A stretch of 64,000 nucleotides of DNA from Mimachlamys varia. Its lineage: Eukaryota; Mollusca; Bivalvia; Pectinida; Pectinidae. Position numbers and translations under genes: made by a program. This document shows positions 1 to 9,600 of this stretch, piece after piece. The first letter of the stretch is position 1; every line of letters begins with the position of its first letter. The DNA is taken from contig OX392527.1 of NCBI GenBank assembly GCA_947623455.1, positions 47,784,401 through 47,848,400 on the forward strand. Direction: 5' to 3'. Under the pieces are notes generated by a model that was given only the letters and a program-made list of their open reading frames with translations, did not search any database and was not told where the DNA came from.

Positions 1-263
1 AATCACCAGGCTTCGATATCTCAAACGTTTACTCAAAACTCAGCTTAAGTCGGTCTCGAGTACGTTTGTAATATTGAAGCCTAATATAAATAGCTTAGCA
101 TGTTGAGTCCGAAATCGGAGGTCTCACAAAAAAGAATACTATTTAATGGTACAGTACATGTGTGTTTCACCACAATCAGCTGTGTTTCGTCAAGACCCAT
201 AAAGTGTTACACCATTCTTGATAGCTTGGTGCTTGTTCTCAGGTTTTCACTTCGTCAGACAGA

Positions 264-2184
264 ATGGTAGCCAATAAGTTACTGACCCTGGTGCTGCTCC
301 GACAGGCCCCTAGGATCCTACTGGGAATGAAGAAAAGAGGATTTGGTGCTGGGAGGTGGAACGGATTCGGAGGAAAAGTGGAACCTGGAGAAACCATCAA
401 AGCTGCAGCCAAAAGGTAATTATTTGATAGGCATTTTCTTAAATTGTCAACGGATAAAATATGGGTTTTTTTCACACTATTGTAGAAGATTTCTGCTTCT
501 GTACTGCTACAGTAAGTGTAGAAAAAACAAATGGAAATGTGTTGTCAGTAATTCTATGTTTTGTGTTCTGGATCACGAAACCATGTCACGATAAATTAAA
601 GTAACCAGACCAAGCGGACAAGATTGGGTATTTGAATACAGTTTTAAAACATGGCGTTATATTTTTTTTCATTTATCGTTGCACAAATCCTTTAAGTGTA
701 GATACTTGCAGGAAGACACGTGTTGTCAATGATTTTTTGTTTCCGTAAGTGTAGAGAACTGTGAAAGGGTGAACTTGTTGTCTGTAATCACCTTAGTGTT
801 TCAAGAAGTGAAGAGAATTGATGGAAAAAAGCTTTTCTCAGTGGTAATTCTCAGCTATGTGTGTATGTTTCGAGAACTGCAGGAGGAATCATGTGCCTCA
901 TTCGTAAGAATATTGTCGCAACCAATGTCAGAAACCCACGTGACACAAACGTCATAGAGCAGGTGTTACGTGGATTTCCAACGATGGCACACAGCGGGAG
1001 GTAAAAACTGCCAAACAGGTTAAAAACAACACCTTACTCTAGTTGAGCGTGGATGTCAGGGTGGATCTTACTGATGCTGTGGCGAAATGCATCACAGATA
1101 GTGCTGTCACAACTGACAGCTAAAAGTGCAGAGAACTGCTGAACATTTTAAACCCCTTTTCTGTGATTTTCATCAATTGTAAATCCGGAAAATCTTATGC
1201 CTGTAATCCTCTGTTGTTGTAAGAGCAAAAAAAAAAAAAAAAGTGTTGTCTGTTAATATCTGATATGGTTTTCATCGACAAATTTTGAATGTATTTTTTT
1301 AATTTCTATCTGATAATGCTGCTTGTGATAAGGTTTTTGTTGTGATTTTGACTTTGGATGTTTTTTAGGGAACTGCTTGAAGAGTCCTGTCTAACCTGTG
1401 ATTCCCTGGAGGAAGTCGGGCTTTTGAAATTTGAATTTTTAGGAAACCCACAGATATTGGAAGTGCACGTATTCACATCGAACGCCTTTGAAGGAGAGGC
1501 AAAAGAAACAGAAGGTAAACAGAGGCTATTCAGATATGTTTCCGGTCTTTGTTGTGCATTTTGCTGGTTTTGAATTATTCCCAAATTTTGAAGTAAAATG
1601 TAATTTATAACTACTGTATTGCACACATTTCTTTTATGAAACATATTAATATTTTCTTTGCTTAGTATATTTCGTTTTTGATTCTCTGAATGTATGACTT
1701 TACTTCCTTTCCTGAATGTAGTATATTGTATTTCTAAATCCATTGTTTCGATAAATTTGCTTAATCAGTAATGACCTTGTTTATTTTTTTGTTTACTGAT
1801 TTTCTGTTATTCATACTCAACTTCAATCGGGAACCGTCGGCACTTTTCGTTCTCGTTTACGGAAAGTGCCGACGGTTCCCGATTGACTCAACACTTGTGT
1901 CTTGTTCAATACAGTAAAACCTTTTTGTATATATATTGTTGTTGCTTTATGAATACCAAATTGTATGACGAATAAGTTATTTTTTTACAGAGATGCGGCC
2001 TCAGTGGTTTGACGAGAAGTCCATTCCGTTCGATCAGATGTGGCCGGATGATATCGAGTGGTTTCCATACTTGTTGGATGGCAAAAAGTTCTCAGGATAT
2101 ATAGTGTTTGAAGGAATGGACAAAATCGTTAGAACCCAGTTGCAAGAAGTACAAAGTCTCGACAGTACTATTAACTCTGTTTGA
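264..2184 (+). CDS. NUDT1: Oxidised purine nucleoside triphosphate hydrolase (MTH1/NUDT1)
   Basis: Three exons, 264..415, 1369..1514 and 1991..2184, join in frame to 163 aa (human MTH1 is 156). The family hydrolyses 8-oxo-dGTP and related oxidised purine triphosphates to monophosphates, keeping them out of DNA. Visible: the N-terminal strand with T8, the RWNGFGGK segment (N33 in the purine pocket), the Nudix box from G37 through R51-E52 and E55-E56, and MWPDD near the C-terminus, whose Trp and two Asp recognise the base in the human enzyme. The Nudix box is split by intron 1 inside the Arg51 codon. Splice sites are AG|GTAAT, TTTTTTAG|G, GAAG|GTAAAC and TTTTACAG|AG. Odd point: the Nudix-box glycine after REUxEEx is Cys58. 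The start ATG aligns with the family N-terminus. Identity is certain; activity is inferred. Confidence 0.93.
871..894 (+). pseudogene. Second copy of the Nudix helix coding segment inside NUDT1 intron 1
   Basis: These 24 bases read RELQEESC, the catalytic Nudix helix. About 16 of 21 bases match the same part of true exon 2 (from 1370). A GTAAGA donor-like site follows at 904, but I see no good acceptor at the equivalent position, and the residues after Cys do not resemble MTH1. It looks like a decayed or cryptic duplicate of exon 2 rather than a working alternative exon. Confidence 0.45.
923..986. mobile_element. Foldback MITE, CATCGTCGG family, copy A
   Basis: Imperfect inverted repeats share the core AAACCCACGTGACAC and its complement and end in CAATGTC/CGATG. 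It is the most degenerate of five copies in the window and has no clear target-site duplication. It lies in NUDT1 intron 1, just after the duplicated Nudix helix. Confidence 0.5.
1826..1883. repeat. Near-perfect 58-bp palindrome, ATCGGGAACCGTCG family, copy 1
   Basis: The arms begin ATCGGGAACCGTCGGCAC and close with the complement. The loop carries TCGTTCTCGTTTACGG. It lies in NUDT1 intron 2. ACTCAAC occurs just outside each end (offset by two bases), a possible target duplication. A second copy is at 26836-26891. Confidence 0.75.
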
Positions 2185-3171
2185 TTAGCACTAGGTTAGA
2201 AATCCCAAATAATACTGCTGAATGCCATGATTCATCCTGATAACCAGGGGTTACACTCACCTTCGCTCTCTACACCCCTGGAATATATCATAGTAAAACT
2301 GAAGGCTCCTGTGTGCGCCACCTTGTTGATGAGATAAGAAGACTGATTCGACCCTTTTTTGGAAAGTCGGTAACAGATAATTACTTAATTTTGACGAGTG
2401 ACAATACAGCCTCCACACAGCCAGAGACGTAAGGTTCATGGTTTGTGGTGGTGGTAACTCTTTGATGTGCATCAAAAAATTAACAAGCTTTGAAGTTGGT
2501 TACCACTCCTTTGTAATCTTAAAAAGACAGACGTACATCAGTCTAGCGAGTGGTCAGGTTTATTTGAATACGGAAGCCTGTTAGTGTCCTTTCAGGTTTT
2601 CCATGACATGTTCCAGGGGTGAAGAGAGCGTAGGTGGTCCTTAACCCATTCGGAACACCTCGGGTATTCTGTTTTTCCGAGCTCACCGGAAAGGCCCGAG
2701 CTTGTACGATTGATGTACCCCAGGCTATCGAGGATGTGACAAGGTTGTGAGTGAGAATTAACGGTTGCAAAGTTTTATAAAGCAAAGCTGTTTCCAAAGG
2801 CAAAGAAGTGGGGAGTTCAGACCAGTCCGTCTTATTAATGGAGTCCAACTTTAACAAAACACTGCCGATCGCAATGTGTTCAAAGATGAATACAACAAAC
2901 ACAAATGATTGCACGTCTAAAACTTGGTAATGGAGACGGTACAGCATGCCGAGACAAAACTACACAAGACTGTGCTGCCGTTTCATTTCTAAGATTCGTC
3001 GTAGACCAAGGCCATATTGGTGTGAACTGTTTAGAAACCAGATTTGGTGCGTCAGCAAATCTTTTTGATGGAGTTGCATGTCGTGGCAAATCTGTAGTCC
3101 GCCCTTTTGGTGGTCTAATCAATTATGGCTGATTTGAGGTGTCATAGTTACCCAATTTTAGATCTTTTTAT
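2185..3171. other. NUDT1 3' flank; unclassified stretch of small open frames
   Basis: Downstream of the NUDT1 stop I found no canonical AATAAA close by. From about 2540 to 3130 base composition is richer in G+C than the flanks, and open frames occur on both strands (2543-2947 and 2880-3122 minus, 2905-3132 plus). No domain, start context or splice pattern was recognised, so it is not called as a gene. Confidence 0.3.
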
Positions 3172-3179
3172 ATCGGACA

Positions 3180-3383
3180 CACAGGGGCTAGGCACGGACC
3201 TATGTCACTATGAAATGATTGTCTGATATGTTTTTACCTTTCTCGAATATAGCCCCTCCCACTACTATATATCTGTGACACAGATATATATATAGTAGTG
3301 GGAGGGGCTATATAAAGAGAAAAGGTAAAAAAAAATTCAGACAATCATTTCATAGTGACATAGGTCCGTGCCTAGCCCCTGTG
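3180..3383. mobile_element. 204-bp foldback DNA transposon with 8-bp target duplication
   Basis: Almost the whole element is one inverted repeat starting CACAGGGGCTAGGCAC and ending with its complement, with a TATA-rich centre. It is flanked by exact 8-bp direct repeats ATCGGACA at 3172-3179 and 3384-3391. An 8-bp duplication and CAGGGG-type ends suit hAT-like non-autonomous elements. No coding capacity. Confidence 0.85.
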
Positions 3384-3391
3384 ATCGGACA

Positions 3392-6095
3392 TACTATCCG
3401 GATGGTGTAAGTATGAAATATTATTCCACTTTGTTAATACGTGTATTTGTTAAGATGCATTAATGTTATAGTTTCCACTTATCATATTCACACATTCATG
3501 TCCAAGCGAGAATTGATAATTCAGATTCATGTCATGCAGAGCCTTAATTAATTATTATACACAGGGATATTGTATTGCAGGCATTTTTGATTGATCCAAA
3601 GTTGTGAATGCCTTTAAGGTATTTACGATTTACATATATACTTTGTTTTAGTTATATCAGTTACGAAATGGGACCACTCTAGAAAAGTAAGTTATTGTAT
3701 ATATTCTGTTTTTAAGCTAAGTCGATAGTTATCAATGATTCCACATGTATTACGCTGAAATCACAAAGAGCTTTGTGCATGCTTGTTTAAAATACATGTA
3801 GGTTGTTTTTTGTATAACATGTTCATTTTGCTGTCTTGGGTGGGGGTAGGTGCACCGATGGATTGTTATGACTCAATACACATGTATTTCCGTTCAGCTT
3901 TTATAGAAAGCTTCTCATAAAGACCATTTCCATAAATTGTATTTTCTGATGAAAATCGTCCTTCAGATAGATGCATCTTTTATACATTCTGCTTCTGGTA
4001 TCTGATATCTCCTAAACGTGCTTTTGATGCCAGATGTTTTCCCCTAGATTTATACCTTTTAAATATTTTCATGTGACGTTTCGATGACAAATACGGTAGG
4101 CACTCTATCATCTTCAAGCAAATGACTAGTAAAGCGTATCCACAAAAATGTGTAAAAATGTTTGCGAATTGCCCATGCACATCGGTAACTCAATTTAGCT
4201 ACGCTTTGCTTATTACTTGGTCGTTTATGTGGTAGCCCCCTCATCGCGATTTAGAACTGCGGCGTATCAAGATAGCGTCTTTTTTAGTGCCGCTTGAGCA
4301 GTTTGCTCTCTCTGTTAAATGCTTACTGGTCATTTGCATGATGAATGTGACTTTGCGAAAACCGTGTGAGTCACCGAAACGTCACATAAAAACATTTATT
4401 GGTTGTATAACAAAACTCTTTACATAAATCATACCTTTTAACACTAAAAAATGGTTTAATATTTATATTTAAAGTGATAAAAATAAGATTCCGATCAAAT
4501 ATTTTCTTCTTTCTATGCTACACATCTTAATTCCTGACACATTTAATAAAAGAGTAATCGTATTTAATTACTTAGTTATTGTATTATAAGTAAACCTAAT
4601 ATGCTTACATCTTGTCAAACACAAAGGTGGAGATTAATACAAGCTTTAAAGGTTTATGTGAGGTTAAGGTCGTCATTACCGCTTGATATCTTTCTATTTC
4701 ATTCGGTCCACGATTATTTCCTCTCATACAGAATACATATAATATACCCTAGTAATATCTCGTATTCTGGGAATCCTTGTAGTCCGATTATCAACAAGAA
4801 AACCTGACTTTTTATATGGTAGATAATGAAATTTGTACTTTACATAGTAATTTAAATTCTTAACTTCCCGAGATTTTTCGATATGTAAAAATGTAACGAC
4901 AATTTTGAAGATTTGCTTTATTCTTTTCTTTACCAATCATTAAAATGAAATTGATAAAGATATATGATAGAAAAAGGGTATATGCAGTTAGGTTTATTAT
5001 GTCACCGCTTTGGTCAGGGTTTTGTGGGTTAAGCACATCTGTTTACTTGTTAGCTTAGTCAAATTAAGTACACATCGCAGCCCCTTGAACATATACTATT
5101 TCCATTTATATTGTGTTTGTTTTGTTATGTGTCTCAGCAATTCCTGTTGTTGTTTCTTACCGACAATATGCATAATCCCAATACTATTTTGCATTTTCTA
5201 TTCATTTTCGATGAAATAACCTGTAATTAAAGATAAAAAATGCTGTTGATCTTGGTTAATATCAAGTTTATTTAATATTCCTACATACGTAAATGTGTAT
5301 ACAATCTAGAAACTACGATATAGATTTGTGTGTTGATTGCATTTCGGTAAACATGTGGATGTATTTTTTTTGACCTAATCACTTATTTACTGAATGGTGT
5401 CATTTGTCATATAAAACATTTTTACATTTATTTTCTCACACGGACAGTTCATAGATCGGTAACAGAACAATATTCCTTTTAATTATAATCATAATAAGCC
5501 AGTATCGAAATAAATATTTATAATAAAAAAAATGACATACAATTATAATGCTTTACAATATTTAATATGTGGATGAAAAATATTCAAATTCGTGTTGTGT
5601 GAAATTTATATCGTGAGATGCAGGTCATTGAAAATCAGATAAATATAAAGCACGTAATATATATTGAGTTCCTTGTAGATATATATAGGTTTCCCTACTT
5701 TTAAGATATTTGAATTTAAACCGTTCAAGTTTTACCTAAATCTACTTCTACATACAGGTGAATTTAAGACGATTTGTGCATTGTGCAGCCATTAAGTTTA
5801 AAAGAACGTGTTTCAATTAACGACTTAAGTACACAACCAAATTAATCTTGATAGCTTACTCATTTTAAATCTGACAGCTAATCCATGTCATGCCATATTG
5901 GAATATACATTTAGAGAGAGGACTCCGTTATTTAGGCTTAACGCCTGCTGTCCAATCCTAGTGACATTTAACCATTTTCAAAATTGTTGGAATTGAATGT
6001 GAATATATTGCATATTTATATGTAATATTCATTTTCGACGTTGTAAATAGTAAATAAATTACCTTTTCTAAAACAGGCGAAACAAAAAAAATGTC
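3392..6095. other. Intergenic, no gene seen
   Basis: AT-rich sequence between the convergent NUDT1 and RING/TRAF genes. Only short open frames without recognisable domains or splice-site context were seen on either strand. Confidence 0.6.
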
Positions 6096-6339
6096 TTAAA
6101 GGCCCAATATTCAGGTGGGGCCCACTTCAACAACAAACCGAAGGTAGAAGACAGCTGGAAATGGACGCGTGTTTACAAATACTATGTTTCAACTACTGCT
6201 GTACCGGTAACCGCTTAAGAATTCATCTTGAATATTGCTGATATCAGTTAATCATAGCTAAATCTATAAATATAATAAGTTATTAGGCTTGATTTTCGCT
6301 TCAAGATTTTGGCGAAAGTTACGTATATTGGGCCTTTAA
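6096..6339. mobile_element. MITE with TTAA-flanked ends, copy 1
   Basis: It begins TTAAAGGCCCAATAT and ends with the exact reverse complement. TTAA at both edges suggests a TTAA (or TA) target site. The interior is homologous, in inverted orientation, to 27005-27240. It lies about 200 bp past the stop codon of the RING/TRAF gene and so may fall in its 3' untranslated region. Confidence 0.75.
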
Positions 6340-6542
6340 TAGATTTGTACAAAATCGGTTCAGAAGCGGTTTGTAGAAGGCGTAAAATTTTCTGTAACAG
6401 TTCCTCACAAATGCTCCAGACAGTGACTTCGATCAATGTTCAATGGCAGTAACATTCTGGAAGGTTTTCATCGTTTTTCCTCTTAGACGTAATTATATAG
6501 CACTTGTCGTTTCTGTCCAAACTATGTCCTTGGTTGGCTTGG

Positions 6543-6608
6543 TCAAGATTGGTGATGTCCGAACATACATCCCGGCTGATAGTCAACTCGCCCACAAGCA
6601 AAGCATGT
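6543..6608 (-). CDS. Terminal exon of the RING/TRAF gene (second half of zinc module)
   Basis: The acceptor TTATTTCATTTAG precedes 21 codons and TGA. In phase 0, the only phase the upstream exons allow, it reads TCFACG, then GC and GHH. This supplies the missing cysteines and histidines of the module begun in the main exon. The longer open frame here (6440-6796) is in a different phase and does not continue the protein. Confidence 0.65.
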   Translation of the reverse strand, partial: TCFACGRVDYQPGCMFGHHQS

Positions 6609-9600
6609 CTAAATGAAATAAAAAAAGAGTAAAATTGTGTATCAGAGTTATGAAACATATTATAACTGTATATATGTTTTATTATGGTTACGTTTATATA
6701 ACTTTTACAATGTTTACATATTTCTAAATGCACAGAAAGTTTTGAGAAAAAATCAGAGAATACCAAAGCGTCAACAAAACCATAATCAGAACTCAAAATC
6801 GATTAAAATAGAGGTAAAATAGGATCAAAGAAAATGTTTACCCGCCATGTAAATTTTTCTTACATCCAAGTAAGCATCAGTCCTCAAAATGAGAACCGAG
6901 TCATCATTGTCAATCACAACAAGTAAGAACCTTATTATAAAACACGTAGGCAATATAAAATAAGTAATCTAATGTTAAAATATTCAAGGGATTGGGCAAC
7001 AAGCTACATGTATTTCAATTTTGATAATCCTTTCATGAAATTAGTTTACGGATTAATTCGATGAAAGAAATTAGACTTACCCCCTGTTTTAAATCGAAGT
7101 TGAAAGTTGCCAGGCATATGAAAAAGACAAACAATGGTGTTATTTGTGGAAATATTACACACTAGATACATTCTTGTTATGTACAGCATGTACTTTCAAT
7201 ATATATTATTTATAATTAAATCTTGTTGAAAATAACTTTTTGGTATATATACATAGGTAAATATTATGTGTATTATTATATATTGAATATTATTCCATTG
7301 ATATTATCTATATCAATAAGCTTTTATCAAACGTTAAATAAGAATGATTGATTAGGTACTTACCCCCTTTTGGATTGACACAGCACGAGCGATGAAAAGA
7401 TAATAAAGAAAACCTTTAATTAGTTTTTCATTCATACGTAAATAATATCCATCATGTCCAAGGTTATATATACATATACACTTAAAATCCGCTTTGACAT
7501 TTAATGATGGAATATCTAATAAATCGAAAAGAACTTTTCTTCTGAACCATTGACATTATTTGAAATTGATGTTTCAATTTCTTTTTTAATTAGAAACCAT
7601 ATCAACATCGAAATAGGCAATTTACTATACAATGCACTGTGTTAATGATAAATGTTATTGAAGTTGTGGTTTTAAGATGTATTGATCCCAGGCTATATTT
7701 CACCATTTTTAAACACGCAGGGCTGTATATCAATTTAACGCTATATCAAACTTATATGAACTTCCCTTGTATACTTCAGGAACAGGAACATAGCGCAGAC
7801 ATTCACATTGACTAAAATGTAGCATATGTTATATTTACCTGGATACTTGTATACATGACAGATATACCAGAACGAAATCGGCTTGTATCTACACAGAGTA
7901 ATAATACAACCCCGGTTCTGTTTATATTCCATATTGTATAGTACTAAATGACTGTCTCAGTTATGGAATTTTAATTACGTTTCCAAATATACCAACGAAA
8001 AAATAACGAATGACCAGATTTTGTTTTTGTTCCGGAACACGTCAGGAACTGACATACCAATTAACAACTTAAGAAAACACAAATCAGAGAATACCAAAGC
8101 GTCAACAAAACCATAATTCGAACTCAAAAGCGATTAAACTAGAGGCAAAATAGGAACAAAAGAAAGATTTACACGGAGACATACGTTAAACTACAGGAGA
8201 ATAAGACAATGTGTTCCGGAAGAATAAGTGTCTTCTGCTTCATCGATGACACCCGCCAAGTAAAACTTGGTTACATCCAAGCAAACATCAATCCTCAAAC
8301 TGAGAACCGAGTCAACGTCGTAAAACACAACATGTTAAGCACACTAATGAGCATACTCAAAAACGTCCATCTTCATATCACACGAAGATTCATAATCAGA
8401 ATTACTGCCCAGATGACTTATCAATGTTCACTCTTGATCTATGCTGAGGTCGGTAACATTTTGAGTAAAAATTATGATTTTTAAGGCATTGGAAATCTAA
8501 TTTCACATTCTGAACGTTTTTATTGATTCTATTTCATTATACTTACGAACACCTATCCAGGAGAAGCAATCGATGGCGTATGAAGTATGGCAAGCAAGGG
8601 CAATAGAAAAGGAAAAGAAACATTGTCAATCAATAGAAAATGAATAGAACAAACATCTAATTATTCTTTGTTTGTCATATCTATTGATATTTAATAAGTT
8701 CAGAATATTGCACACTTTATAACGTTGGTAGTATACAAAAAATATTTTTGAATATTTTTTCATAAAACATTTTTTGAATTATTTTTTCATAAAAATATTT
8801 TTTTGAATATTTTGTACTTATTGTGTTTATATAATAATTTCATGTGACATTGATCAAGTGTGTTGAAATGAAAAACAAATACGAAGTACATAAAAAGATA
8901 ACAAGATATTAAACTCATGTCTAATTGAATTAGGGAAAGGGAGGGGTAGATATTTAGGAAACGAGGATATACTTACATCCATCTGCAAAGATAACGAAAA
9001 CATGAATTAATATTTTTATGAACATATCAACTGTAAATTATTTAATCTTTTAAAACAATGTTGTTTTGTTTTATTGTCAAATCTATATGAAAATAAAAGA
9101 AAATTATTGAGAATTTTCGGGCGTTTATGAACTCATAATGAAATGTGTTATATTTAATGCAACACGTAGTTGAGTTTTGTATATCATTGAAGCAATTCAT
9201 TAGAGTTTTCGATAGAAACGAAATGAATAATACTTACAATCTGATGATCAGCAAGTGTGAACGTTCCATTATGAAAAAGTGGGGAAAACATGATATAAGA
9301 ATACATCCATAGACATGTTTGTAACATTATCAATGATAATTTCTCTAGATATTTACATTGTATATAAAGCGACCTTTTTGACATAAGCTACCATCCCCCA
9401 CCAACAGCCATATATTTGCCCATTTCTCAATATTGTGACATCAGATATTTTCGTATAGACCGAATTTCTTGAATTAATGGATTAAGGGTACCCATTTAAA
9501 CGAAGAATTACTTGATTATTAATGAAATCAACGAAATAAAAACAGCAATTTAACGGCAAGTCCTTTACTTCTCCCTCGATTAATCGCCAAACCCTTTTAT

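Noticed and set aside
6609..6796. Upstream part of the minus-strand open frame over the RING/TRAF terminal exon
   Set aside because: It is in a different phase from the spliced protein and overlaps a strong acceptor and a retroelement fragment.
8209..8484. Plus-strand open frame reading FIDDTR, repeated at 9799, 28981 and others
   Set aside because: It is antisense to the retroelement tail and recurs only because the repeat recurs.
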